From: a virus
IMG/VR virus record: IMGVR_UViG_3300009008_000285
Coordinates: 1-21,566 of that record
Strand: one strand, 5' to 3'
DNA length: 21,566 nt
In this document: piece after piece, positions 1 through 7,946 of the stretch
How the letters are laid out: every line of letters starts with the position of its first letter
Position numbering within the stretch: position 1 is the stretch's first letter
The notes under the pieces: generated by a model
What the model saw: only the letters and a program-made list of their open reading frames with translations
Database searches by the model: none
Told to the model about the DNA's origin: nothing
Translations under genes and position numbers: made by a program

Positions 1-61
1 TATACACAACAAAACAATTCCTGAAAGCAATAAAAGACAAGCCCAGATTAATTTGAAAAAC

Positions 62-424
62 TTAATTATCATTGTCATTATTACACTCCCAACATATTTC
101 TTTTTTCATGGGTATTCCTCCAAAATTTTCTAAATATTCGACATATTTGGTTCTTTTAGGATCAGTAGTTACTACATGCCATTCTCTATGACATTTAGTA
201 CAGTAACGTGGTGGATTTAAAGTAGCAGTATTTGCTCCTTTACTTCTGCTAGCCAGCGGTCTACTTCTTCTCCAGGGATCATCTGGATTGCCCTCAAACC
301 ATTCACTATCTTTCCCAAAATAATATAATAGTGAAGCATACTGTGCATTAGTACGTTTATAGAATATATTACGTCTGTAAGTACCTTCATCTGCAGTATT
401 TCCTCTATATCGTTTATTTTTCAC
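62..424 (-). CDS. Small zinc-ribbon protein, function unknown
   Basis: This protein of about 120 residues is basic in its N-terminal half (many Arg, Lys and Tyr). Its C-terminal half has two Cys pairs, CTKC and CWEC, about 35 residues apart, which is the layout of a zinc ribbon. Two GTG codons stand in a row at 427 and 424. The second is preferred because the GGAGG ribosome site lies about six bases before it and only three before the first. The gene overlaps the end of the HNH gene, so translation is probably coupled. It lies next to an HNH nuclease and replication genes, so DNA or RNA binding is a reasonable guess, but no family was recognised. The 61 bases beyond its stop show no gene start. 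Confidence 0.72.
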   Translation of the reverse strand: MKNKRYRGNTADEGTYRRNIFYKRTNAQYASLLYYFGKDSEWFEGNPDDPWRRSRPLASRSKGANTATLNPPRYCTKCHREWHVVTTDPKRTKYVEYLENFGGIPMKKEICWECNNDNDN

Positions 425-858
425 CACTTTCCTCCCTTAGCTAACTTTTTCATAAGATAAGTCTTAAGTTCCATCGTTTGGGTATTGACCCAATCTAATA
501 GCTGTATAAACTCTTTCTCATCTAATGGTCCTTTCCGCGTATTACATGACTTACAGATTAATTGCAAGTTGTCTTTAATGCTTTCTCCTCCTTTGACAAG
601 AGGAACTATATGATCACATGCCATATTTCTATAAGTTAATTTTGTAGAACAATATTTACATGGAGCATTATAAGCCTCCAGGAACAGTGCTTCTAATTCC
701 TTTGAGGTAATGTCATATAAAACATCAACCTTTTCAGAACGTACTTTTAAATTACTATTCAAAGTACGTATCTTAGCTTTAACACGTTTATAGGCTTGTT
801 GCCAAAACGTATTATGTGAAATTTTCAGCACTGGTTCCCAGAGTTGCTTGTTGGTCAT
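421..858 (-). CDS. HNH endonuclease
   Basis: This protein of about 145 residues is a probable metal-dependent nuclease of the HNH (beta-beta-alpha metal) family. The C-terminal half carries CKYC, then the core CDHIVPLVKGGES, then the Asn-containing segment DNLQLICKSCN. This gives the two zinc-binding Cys pairs plus the catalytic D-H, the central N and the closing CxxCN. The N-terminal 70 residues are basic and probably helical. The ATG at 858 shares one base with the TGA of the upstream gene, with GTAAGG a few bases before it; an in-frame TTG at 861 is less likely. Phage HNH proteins act in packaging (beside terminase), as homing nucleases, or as accessory recombination nucleases. Its place at the end of the replication operon, far from terminase, favours the last two. 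No group I intron was seen nearby. Confidence 0.88.
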   Translation of the reverse strand: MTNKQLWEPVLKISHNTFWQQAYKRVKAKIRTLNSNLKVRSEKVDVLYDITSKELEALFLEAYNAPCKYCSTKLTYRNMACDHIVPLVKGGESIKDNLQLICKSCNTRKGPLDEKEFIQLLDWVNTQTMELKTYLMKKLAKGGKW

Positions 859-1481
859 CAACTACGCCTTACCTTCTCTACTCTTAAAATAGAAATACCA
901 GGAGGCATTGTATCTCCATTTTTGTGTGCAGACATGGCAGCTTTGCGAGCTTTTACCTTATCTACTGACTCTTTAATAACAACTTTTTTAAAATCGTCAC
1001 TTACTAAGTCAGGGTCTACCATTACACTACCATAAGTTTCATATAAAGTATAACGGGCTATATCAGTTTCCCATTTACCATCTTTACCAAGAGATTTAAC
1101 AAACATAGGTAATAAATAGTCATTAAAATATTTTTTCGTTGACTGTAAAGCATTCTTTCTTTTAACAATACGTGCTTGTTCTGTCTTTAGATGTTCAATC
1201 TCAGCATCTAATAAATATTCTCTTTTTTGAATATTAACTAAAAATTTATCTACATTTTGAACTTTTCTTTTAATAGAACTTTGTAACACTTTAAGATTAT
1301 CTTGATGTGTATTCAAGTCTACGATCCATTCCGAATATAACTCAGACTCAGCAGGAGGTTCTGAATTGATTAAAGCCTCAATCATTTCTACTTCGTCTAC
1401 GTAAGAACCGATAAGTTCAATACTAGTCAGTTCTGCATAATCTGCTTTAGTTAAAATTGTATCTCCAGTACTTGTTGTCAT
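858..1481 (-). CDS. Gp157-like coiled-coil protein of the phage replication module
   Basis: This 207-residue protein has an acidic N-terminal part, a long coiled coil over about residues 60-120 rich in Lys, Glu and Leu, and a C-terminal segment in which a TDIARYTLYET strand is followed by VMVDPD and a closing PPGISILRVEKV strand. This arrangement matches the Siphovirus Gp157 family: coiled coil, then a small beta domain ending in a PG-x-x-L/I motif. Members sit in phage replication and recombination operons. Their biochemical role is poorly known, and a resistance-related role has been proposed for one streptococcal phage member. The ATG has an AGGA site overlapping the stop of the helicase gene. 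The family call rests on pattern recognition, not alignment. Confidence 0.75.
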   Translation of the reverse strand: MTTSTGDTILTKADYAELTSIELIGSYVDEVEMIEALINSEPPAESELYSEWIVDLNTHQDNLKVLQSSIKRKVQNVDKFLVNIQKREYLLDAEIEHLKTEQARIVKRKNALQSTKKYFNDYLLPMFVKSLGKDGKWETDIARYTLYETYGSVMVDPDLVSDDFKKVVIKESVDKVKARKAAMSAHKNGDTMPPGISILRVEKVRRS

Positions 1482-1489
1482 AATTTTTC

Positions 1490-3322
1490 CTAATCTTCTG
1501 CAAAGGTGAATCCTACTCTTCCAGATGGTTCTTTATGGCATATTCTATCATAACGTTTTAATCTGAAAGAGGGCGTCCATTCTAATTGAACAGAAAAAAG
1601 TTCACCATCTGTGTTTTTAAATAATTCTACATTCCTTTGAGTATGCTGTGCATTCCCTCCAATACCAAGAACTTTTCTACTTGCATTTTCAATTGCTCCA
1701 CTTCCTTTACCTGCATAAAGGTCTAAAACCTCGGAACGACTGTATTCGCGTGAAGTTTGTGATAATTGAATTACAATAATATCTAGCTGTACTGCAAGAG
1801 AACTCAGACTGTGTGATATATGCCTAATAGTTTCATATTCACCACGTATTTGTCGAGGTGGTTCAATGAGGTCAATATAATCCACAACCACACATTTGGG
1901 CTGAATATCCAGTACCATTTCTCTAATCTTTTGCACGGTAGGACTAACCGTTTGAACTACAATATGATTAACATTGTGTTTGTGATGAGCATACACTTCT
2001 CTAAAATGTCTATTGATATCTGTTTTAGGTAAATCAGATACTATTTGGAGATTGCGTTTATGTGTGTACCAATCAGTAAGTTCTAAACTAAGATAAAGAG
2101 TGGGTATTTGTAATTCAGGACAAATCATATCATTATATGCGTCATATCCTAAGACTATGTTCTGTGCTAAAGTGGTCTTATTGGCTCCTGTAGGCCCGAA
2201 TATGGTCATTAATTCACCTGGATATACTACAACCTCTTTATTGGTCAGTCCAAATAATTTGTCAAGGTGTATACTACGTCCTTGATAATCTGTGCTCATT
2301 CTTTCTTCAAGACTTTGTTGCATCTGGCTAGCTGTTTTAATTTCTACTAAATAATCCTTATTTTTATAGAATTTACAACGAGGGTTACAATAGTCTTTTA
2401 AAAGAAAGTCATTACATCCATATTTATAGCCACGATTATATACATCTTCTACAGCTTTAGTAATTACATTGTTATCTAAATTGTCTTCATTCCAATATAA
2501 TATACCAGCTTTAGCTATTTCTGATGGAAATCCATGCCTAGCAAAATGACTTGCAAGACGTAATACGCTATTATTTCTTGTTCCTGGAGATGGTCCATCT
2601 AGAAATATTTTCTGAATACATGGTACTAAGTCTTTTGGTTCTGTTGTGGCTTGTAGTTTTCTTATACGTGGTATTTCTTTAATCACTTTATCTTCTAATT
2701 CACCTTCACCGAATATGTCTTCATATGCATAATCTAAGCGTCTGGCTTTAGCTAATTGAAAAATTTGCTCTGTTGACAAATCAAACAATTCTTTAGCTGA
2801 TAAAGGGATTTTATAATAACCACGTTTAGTATTAAGGGAATGTTCTACTCTATAAATGCCTGTACGATTGTATATTGAACAATCTATTTCATCTAACAAT
2901 ACCTTTATAGTTTCTTTAATAATAAAAGGCATGTCTGCTGTGGGTTTAATCTGAAATACGTCTGCATGAACTACAATATGATATCCAGTCCCACTAAAAT
3001 ATATCTGAAAATTATGGTTAGCCAAACCACTTTCATACAACTCTAATACACATCCCTGTGCTCGTTGTAAAGTATAATTATCGCTGTCTGTTCCTTTGTC
3101 TATATCAATAGGAACTAAATCAATTCCCCTTATACCCATAAAATCCCTTAAAGTTCCATGAATTTTACGATATTCAAGTGCATCATCGTAATATGTATAC
3201 ACACTACGATAGACGGCTTTGTCTTTACCTTCTACAGCAATAATATCGGGTAAATTATCCAGGGGAATCAGGAGCCCCCTTTTACGAGGGCTCCCAATTG
3301 CTACTTCAACAAAAGGATTCAT
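1490..3322 (-). CDS. Primase-helicase: archaeo-eukaryotic-type primase fused to a DnaB/RecA-like helicase
   Basis: This 610-residue protein is a likely replicative primase-helicase. The N-terminal domain (about 1-205) shows archaeo-eukaryotic primase motifs: PIDID (D73, D75), FSGTGYHIVV (S110, H115) and YRVEHS (R158, H161). The middle (about 230-325) has four Cys, at 235, 303, 312 and 316, with YCNPRC near the end; this resembles the Cys-rich PriL/PriCT-like domain that can hold Fe-S or zinc. The C-terminal domain has Walker A GPTGANKTT (376-384) and Walker B CVVVDYIDLI (477-486), the latter typical of DnaB-type helicases. The ATG shares one base with the TAA of the upstream gene and has no clear ribosome site, so translation is probably coupled. 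It plays the part of T7 gp4 but uses a different primase fold. Confidence 0.9.
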   Translation of the reverse strand: MNPFVEVAIGSPRKRGLLIPLDNLPDIIAVEGKDKAVYRSVYTYYDDALEYRKIHGTLRDFMGIRGIDLVPIDIDKGTDSDNYTLQRAQGCVLELYESGLANHNFQIYFSGTGYHIVVHADVFQIKPTADMPFIIKETIKVLLDEIDCSIYNRTGIYRVEHSLNTKRGYYKIPLSAKELFDLSTEQIFQLAKARRLDYAYEDIFGEGELEDKVIKEIPRIRKLQATTEPKDLVPCIQKIFLDGPSPGTRNNSVLRLASHFARHGFPSEIAKAGILYWNEDNLDNNVITKAVEDVYNRGYKYGCNDFLLKDYCNPRCKFYKNKDYLVEIKTASQMQQSLEERMSTDYQGRSIHLDKLFGLTNKEVVVYPGELMTIFGPTGANKTTLAQNIVLGYDAYNDMICPELQIPTLYLSLELTDWYTHKRNLQIVSDLPKTDINRHFREVYAHHKHNVNHIVVQTVSPTVQKIREMVLDIQPKCVVVDYIDLIEPPRQIRGEYETIRHISHSLSSLAVQLDIIVIQLSQTSREYSRSEVLDLYAGKGSGAIENASRKVLGIGGNAQHTQRNVELFKNTDGELFSVQLEWTPSFRLKRYDRICHKEPSGRVGFTFAED

Positions 3323-3918
3323 TAAAACGTTTGTGCGCTTTGCGATGCACTGGCTTGAACGTGCACTGCTGATTCTGTTGAAGACTCGGCTTCTTTTAAA
3401 TAACCTTTACTCTTCATAAAAGTTATCCACGATTCTAAATCGTCTTTTTCTCTCTGTAAATTACGAACAATCTTAGAAGCAACACGTGTATAAGTTTTTC
3501 CATTTTTCGCATTTTCTTTATACACGTAGATATAAAATGGAGTTGCTTCACTTGTTAATGCATCTGGACTAATATGATGTGTATTGAGATAGGTAGCAAT
3601 ATCATCTATTGCAATATCATCTTCATCTACCCATTTACCATATCTATCAGGTCCAGCTTGACATTCTAATGCATCAAATAGAGAGTAAATACGTTTGAGT
3701 AAAGAACTATCTTTTATTGTACCATCGTCATTATACTCATATGATCCCTTTAATTGATATATCACAGGATATTGTGATGTAGGAATCTTAAACGTGACCT
3801 CTAATAAAACATCTGCCCAATCATAATCATCTGATCTATCTGCAATATCTATAATTTGGGCAGGTTGGAATCCCAACCAGTTTCCTGTTGTAACTTCTGC
3901 CTTTGGTCTATATGGCAT
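3322..3918 (-). CDS. Putative ssDNA-binding or recombination accessory protein
   Basis: This protein of about 198 residues was not matched to a family with certainty. It directly follows the Sak4-like ATPase with a one-base gap and precedes the primase-helicase, a slot often held by a single-strand DNA-binding protein. The N-terminal two thirds alternate short beta-like segments (VLLEVTFKIP, PVIYQLKG, PFYIYVYKE), compatible with an OB fold. The tail is Ser/Ala/Gln-rich and ends in Phe, but lacks the acidic stretch usual in bacterial SSB tails. The ATG at 3918 was chosen over longer in-frame starts because a perfect AAGGAG lies seven bases upstream. The extra 19 codons would lie inside the preceding gene. 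Confidence 0.7.
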   Translation of the reverse strand: MPYRPKAEVTTGNWLGFQPAQIIDIADRSDDYDWADVLLEVTFKIPTSQYPVIYQLKGSYEYNDDGTIKDSSLLKRIYSLFDALECQAGPDRYGKWVDEDDIAIDDIATYLNTHHISPDALTSEATPFYIYVYKENAKNGKTYTRVASKIVRNLQREKDDLESWITFMKSKGYLKEAESSTESAVHVQASASQSAQTF

Positions 3919-3919
3919 G

Positions 3920-4780
3920 TTAACTCTCCTTTTCTTTGTAGTTGGTGATTTCTTTTTTAACAACTTGATAGTCAAATAATAGTTTCTTTTGTGCTAATGG
4001 TTTAAGGCGGCTTCCTATCATCCGCTCATCATAACTAACAAAAGAAATATAATATTTACCATCTTTCTTATCTGCAGTAACATAGCCTATGACATCAGCT
4101 TTAGCTGTTACTGCTCGTGCTAATCCTCTTGGCAATTCTGGAGATAATTGTACTTTATTATCTGTAATTGCACTAGGTTTTGCATGTGCAATGAGAATTA
4201 ATTGAGCTCCTTTTTGTTTAAGGAATTCTTCATATTTTTTAATCAAATTCACATTACGTTTACGGGCTCTACCCCAATCGGCTCCCCAATCGCCTTCTCC
4301 CATACTTTTTATTTTTAGTTCTTCTACAACTTCGTATTCTATCCATTCGTTGACTTGGTCAATTGTATCAATAACTACTGTATCATATGACAAATCATCC
4401 CAATTTTCTTTGAGATAATTAAAGACTTCTATTAAGGAATAGGTTGCCATTGGCCATCCTTTTTGTGGGCCTGTACGCCAATGATAACCACGTTCTTCTG
4501 GTGGGACAGGTTCTACCTGTGGTATATTTTTAATTACAACCTGTTCACCATTTTCCATTAAAGGACGAACAGGTGTGTTCAAATGCCCAACGGATATGAT
4601 ATTAGCACCATCAACAAAATCAGCTCCATGGTCAGTGTCAATAATCAAAACACCGTCATGTCCTGATTCACTCCATTGAGATGCTTGGGTAGTTTTACCT
4701 GTTTTAGGTTGGCCTATGAACAACCAGGTTAAACCGCCTGGCATTGTAGTCCAGTCATGTTTGACTTTATGTATTAGCAA
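3920..4780 (-). CDS. Sak4-like RecA-fold ATPase (phage recombination)
   Basis: This protein of about 286 residues is a probable single-strand annealing or recombination ATPase of the Sak4 / phage nucleotide-binding (AAA_24) type. Counted from the TTG start, Walker A GQPKTGKT lies at about 23-30, an acidic LIIDTDHG strand at about 45-52, Walker B TVVIDTID at about 134-141, and LILIAHAK (sensor-like His) near 195-202. The C-terminal part, with ADVIGYV and a short beta sheet, is also typical. The start is TTG at 4780 with AAGGAG six bases before it. The 32 codons farther upstream run through a promoter and terminator and are not believed. This is the first gene of the leftward replication unit and has its own promoter. 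Confidence 0.88.
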   Translation of the reverse strand: MLIHKVKHDWTTMPGGLTWLFIGQPKTGKTTQASQWSESGHDGVLIIDTDHGADFVDGANIISVGHLNTPVRPLMENGEQVVIKNIPQVEPVPPEERGYHWRTGPQKGWPMATYSLIEVFNYLKENWDDLSYDTVVIDTIDQVNEWIEYEVVEELKIKSMGEGDWGADWGRARKRNVNLIKKYEEFLKQKGAQLILIAHAKPSAITDNKVQLSPELPRGLARAVTAKADVIGYVTADKKDGKYYISFVSYDERMIGSRLKPLAQKKLLFDYQVVKKEITNYKEKES

Positions 4781-4818
4781 GTCCCTCTCCTTTCTTATTA
4801 TTCTGTAATTGCTATTAG

Positions 4819-4848
4819 AATATAATATATTAAATATACACAATGCAA
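4819..4848 (-). promoter_or_regulatory. Probable sigma70-type promoter for the replication operon
   Basis: On the minus strand TTGCAT (4843-4848) and TATATT (4819-4824) are separated by 18 bases, in very AT-rich DNA. They lie just after a terminator and about 40 bases before the TTG start of the Sak4-like gene. The -10 matches five of six consensus bases, the -35 only three. The -35 lies in an 11-base motif, GACTTGCATTG, preceded by an A-run; the same motif occurs in the rightward promoter near 11752. This suggests a phage-specific promoter signature. Confidence 0.5.
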
Positions 4849-4851
4849 GTC

Positions 4852-4898
4852 TTTTTTTGAAAAAGAATTTGGGCAAGCAAAATAATTACCTGCCCAAA
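4852..4898 (-). terminator. Rho-independent terminator ending the ubiquitin-like cassette
   Basis: Three bases after the stop of the E1-like gene, the minus strand forms a 10-bp stem (arms at 4889-4898 and 4868-4877, one G-U pair) with an 11-base loop. It is followed directly by TTCTTTTTC. It cleanly separates the cassette from the replication operon downstream. Confidence 0.8.
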
Positions 4899-4901
4899 CC
4901 T

Positions 4902-5549
4902 TTATTGTACTTGTAATAACATTGCTGGAAAGTTGAAAACTGTATTATGATGTACAGGTCTATTACTTAAGACTCGTCCAACAGTTTCCGTAATAAAGCT
5001 ACCTGCCATGTTGGAACAATAGCTAGTGGCTTTAGCTGTACAAGGCTCAGTTGAGCCCAATCTGTCTGGAAACCATACATCTTCATAAGCTTTGAGAGTA
5101 ATTTTAGGAAATACGTATTGTATGTAAGTTTCACTTCCCATTCTGCCATCTATTACTAATGTTGGAAGTGGTTTTCTTTTTAGTATTTCTTTAATTACCT
5201 CTAGTCGTCCGACCATATTATCAAAACCAAGAATTACAATATCTTTCCCTTGTGGAGTATATGTTGTAAATTTACCTGGATACAAATTAATATTTGGACG
5301 TATACATATGTCATTGAGTATCTGTTCGAGTGCTTCTACTTTCATCATCCCAATATGCTGAAGGTTATATTGGCTTACACCAACATTTTCTTCTCCTACT
5401 TCATCCATATCATAGAGAACAAATTGTTCTGCTCCTGTTCGAGCAATCTGTAAAGCTGCAGAGCTTCCAATAGCTCCGCAACCTATAATATGAAATGTAT
5501 AACTATTTATATTAGGAATAATGTCTTTAAAGCGAATTGTCCTACTCAT
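4902..5549 (-). CDS. E1-like / ThiF-fold adenylating enzyme
   Basis: This 215-residue protein has the minimal Rossmann-type adenylation fold of ThiF/MoeB/E1 enzymes, which use ATP to adenylate the C-terminus of a ubiquitin-like protein. Visible motifs are GCGAIG (23-28), LYDMDEV with D47 and D49, N55, Q60, K70 in HIGMMKVEAL, and GFDNMVGR with D110 and R115. The usual RQ after the Asn is replaced by SQ, with one extra residue. C170 in STEPCTAKATSYC is the best candidate for the thioester Cys, with C178 nearby. There is no CxxC zinc pair and no C-terminal ubiquitin-fold domain, so it is shorter than MoeB (about 250). The ATG shares one base with the TAA of the JAB gene. It is the last gene of the Ubl-E2-like-JAB-E1 cassette. 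Confidence 0.9.
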   Translation of the reverse strand: MSRTIRFKDIIPNINSYTFHIIGCGAIGSSAALQIARTGAEQFVLYDMDEVGEENVGVSQYNLQHIGMMKVEALEQILNDICIRPNINLYPGKFTTYTPQGKDIVILGFDNMVGRLEVIKEILKRKPLPTLVIDGRMGSETYIQYVFPKITLKAYEDVWFPDRLGSTEPCTAKATSYCSNMAGSFITETVGRVLSNRPVHHNTVFNFPAMLLQVQ

Positions 5550-6400
5550 TATGTTGTAGCACTGAATCTTGATTTAATCATACGAGTTTCAGCCATAATT
5601 TTAGGATCATCTATCATTTTGATTAATTCTTGTTCAGTCTTTGGCAGTTGAATTTTGCAATGGAACAATTTTTTGTTATAACGATATATTTTCTGTTGAT
5701 ATTCATGCCAAGATAAAGCCTTTTGGTCTTTGTCTTTTTTGCCAATATGAAAATTATCATTAAGTTTCATTAGCCAATCATTTGCATCCCAATATTCATC
5801 TATATCATCAATTGCATTATAAGCTCTTGGATGTAAACTCTGTTGCTGTCCATAAGGGTGTTTTCCCCAATACGTATGTGTATGAGTATATGTTGTCTTT
5901 TTGCATTTAGCTTCGACTTCTTCATAGATACTTTTTGGAATTTTCTTTGTAGGCTCTAGGATATGCAATTCAATATCTTTATCCATTGGCAATGGGTCAA
6001 AGACATTAATTCTGAATTTATATTCATTTTTGCAATTGACTACTAGATTTGCAGCCCAACCTTTGCTGGCCTGTGCTGCCATATTCGTTGTATCTGTTGC
6101 AGACCAAAATACGCCCATATTTGCATGGCTATGCCACCATACAAACTTTACATTAGGTCTTTTTTTACCAATTTTAGCCATAGTAGCAGCAAAATATTTA
6201 GCACTTTCTTCTGCTTCAATTTCACATGTACTGCCTGTAACTTCTTGTGGTAAAATAACAGGACTATGCAAAACATAATCTCCGTCTTGATCTTGTTCCA
6301 TGAGCAAATATCCAGTAATTTCACTGGATAGTTTTTCATATGCAGCCTTAGCATAATCTAAGACTTTATTCCATGCTTTTTTGTCAATATAAAAAGCCAT
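5549..6400 (-). CDS. JAB/JAMM metallopeptidase (deubiquitinase-like)
   Basis: This 283-residue protein is a predicted zinc isopeptidase of the JAB/MPN+ family, which cleaves after the terminal Gly of ubiquitin-like proteins. The JAMM site is complete: E27 (SSEITGYLL), H90 and H92, then seven residues, S100 and D103 (HSHANMGVFWSATD). The catalytic domain covers about residues 1-150. The remaining 130 residues form an extension not typical of the minimal domain, with a His/Thr/Tyr-rich stretch near 165-180 and a Lys-rich, helical C-terminus. The ATG has an AAGGAGG site six bases upstream. Likely roles are maturation of the Gly-Gly-Lys tail of the small protein at 7947-8150 and removal of conjugates. 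A Mec+-type role in amino-acid biosynthesis is less likely because no sulfur-transfer genes are nearby. Confidence 0.92.
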   Translation of the reverse strand: MAFYIDKKAWNKVLDYAKAAYEKLSSEITGYLLMEQDQDGDYVLHSPVILPQEVTGSTCEIEAEESAKYFAATMAKIGKKRPNVKFVWWHSHANMGVFWSATDTTNMAAQASKGWAANLVVNCKNEYKFRINVFDPLPMDKDIELHILEPTKKIPKSIYEEVEAKCKKTTYTHTHTYWGKHPYGQQQSLHPRAYNAIDDIDEYWDANDWLMKLNDNFHIGKKDKDQKALSWHEYQQKIYRYNKKLFHCKIQLPKTEQELIKMIDDPKIMAETRMIKSRFSATT

Positions 6401-6413
6401 TATTTCCTCCTTA

Positions 6414-7880
6414 TTAGTTTAATGATTGAGCTTCTGCCCAAGTGGCCATACTTCTTCTAACTGCATCTCTTTCTTCGTCAGTTGTTGGGACTGGTATTTC
6501 TACAGAACCTTCTGCAACAGGGTCTATAGGCGATGTTGTAGGAGACAAGTCTGGTATATCGTCTGTTACAACCTCACAAGCATCTGTATCTTCAGATGGT
6601 TGGTCAGAAGTTATTTTTGTTAAAACCTCTTTTTTACTTCGATCGTCAAATTTACAGTTCCAATTATAGTCATATTTCTCATTAATCGCCATGCGTAAAT
6701 CCTTACATTCTGTACATTTGTCCAATATTTCTTTATTAGGATTACCATTGTCAATTAATTTATTATAACATGCAGTCGCATGTGATCTATCAAAATAAAT
6801 TGCATTAATTTGCGCTTTATTTAACTTGTGTTTATTCTCATTTGGATCAAGTCTGCTGTCATTAACATTGTTAAAAACACCATTAAAATGATTAATACGT
6901 TTGTGTAAAGGGCTAGTAATCCCCATGCGATATGTATTTAACCATTGACGTAATTTTGCAACAAAGCTAATGAATGATAGGCCATTATAGAGACTGCTCA
7001 AAAGGCTGAAACTACCCTCACAATAGTTGGACCAACTATTAAACAACCGATGTATAGTGATGTCTGGCCAATTACTATACATTGCCCCACTGTTTAAAAA
7101 TGGATGTCTTACATCTGTTTCATAAGCATAGCCATACATTTCTAGTCTAAATTGCCGATCTGATCGCTGTCCAAGTATCTTTTGTAATAACATCATTTTT
7201 TGACCATTAAGTACCCAATAGGCCCAGCCGAAGTCAAAAGATTCGATTGCTACTTCATCATATCTCATAAAATATTCCAAGTGAATAGGTACACATCCTA
7301 TAATATCAAGGTCTACTTTATTTTGTATTGTGCAGAAGTAAATATTCTGTAAATCTGGAGTGGAATTTTTCAACAAATCTCTAAACCATTCTTTTTCTTC
7401 TTTTTTGTTTAAGAAATGTTTGTGTATTAATTGATATTCCATGTCGTTAAGGCGCATACATTCTTCTTGAAATACACTATTTAAACGAGCTACTTCAACT
7501 TCAACTTCTGTTTCTTTATCAGGCAATGTTAGGCCTTTTCTTCGACATTGCATGAGATATGCATCTGCATCTCTACAGGCTTTATAATAGTTGGTGATTT
7601 GAGAACTATAATGTTGATCAGCCACACTATTTATAAGGTCTGTTACTGAACGATAAGATTCTTTACTGGTTGTTACAATAGTATCAGTTGCTGATTTGAT
7701 CAGGGGATATGATCCTCTAGCCCAAGTATAGGTATTTGTTACTCCAGGTTTATCAACACCTTTTGGATGATATTGATATATTTTATCCAAATACTGTTGT
7801 AATTCAGCACGTGGGCCAAATGGAATAGATTGTGCAAATTCCAAACTATCTTCATGTAATTGTGTAAAAAGTTGTTCCAT
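6414..7880 (-). CDS. 488-aa protein of the ubiquitin-like cassette with an E2-like signature
   Basis: This 488-residue protein lies between the ubiquitin-like gene and the JAB gene, where an E2 would be expected. Residues about 245-315 read RLEMYGYAYETDVRHPFL, then NSGAMYSNW, then a helical stretch with LFNSW and LLSSLYNGLSF. This resembles the E2/RWD core, in which HPN...G...C is followed by a Trp and helices. H259, P260, G265, N270 and W271 fit, but the position of the catalytic Cys is held by Met-Tyr-Ser (267-269). C287 is the nearest Cys. The first 240 residues are mostly helical and charged. C389, C392 and C409 could bind metal. Residues about 425-470 are an acidic, Pro/Ser/Thr-rich linker. 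The ATG has AAGGA nine bases upstream. The E2-like call is an inference from weak motifs and context; the reading frame itself is secure. Confidence 0.6.
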   Translation of the reverse strand: MEQLFTQLHEDSLEFAQSIPFGPRAELQQYLDKIYQYHPKGVDKPGVTNTYTWARGSYPLIKSATDTIVTTSKESYRSVTDLINSVADQHYSSQITNYYKACRDADAYLMQCRRKGLTLPDKETEVEVEVARLNSVFQEECMRLNDMEYQLIHKHFLNKKEEKEWFRDLLKNSTPDLQNIYFCTIQNKVDLDIIGCVPIHLEYFMRYDEVAIESFDFGWAYWVLNGQKMMLLQKILGQRSDRQFRLEMYGYAYETDVRHPFLNSGAMYSNWPDITIHRLFNSWSNYCEGSFSLLSSLYNGLSFISFVAKLRQWLNTYRMGITSPLHKRINHFNGVFNNVNDSRLDPNENKHKLNKAQINAIYFDRSHATACYNKLIDNGNPNKEILDKCTECKDLRMAINEKYDYNWNCKFDDRSKKEVLTKITSDQPSEDTDACEVVTDDIPDLSPTTSPIDPVAEGSVEIPVPTTDEERDAVRRSMATWAEAQSLN

Positions 7881-7900
7881 AATATTATTCCTTATGGTTG

Positions 7901-7932
7901 AGTAGGGGGAAAGAATAATCCCTCCCCCTACT
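7901..7932 (-). promoter_or_regulatory. Perfect 10-bp hairpin between the Ubl gene and the E2-like gene
   Basis: AGTAGGGGGA at 7901-7910 pairs exactly with TCCCCCTACT at 7923-7932 around a 12-base loop. It fills the only sizeable gap inside the cassette. No U-run follows on the minus strand, so it is not a standard terminator. It may be a weak attenuator, or a 3' end stabiliser or processing site that raises the level of the ubiquitin-like protein over the enzymes. Confidence 0.6.
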
Positions 7933-7946
7933 ATATGGTTTATGGA

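Noticed and set aside
4781-4876. A 32-codon N-terminal extension of the Sak4-like protein.
   Set aside because: It would start in the terminator and cross the promoter; a TTG with a perfect AAGGAG lies at 4780 and the Walker A motif follows at the normal distance from it.
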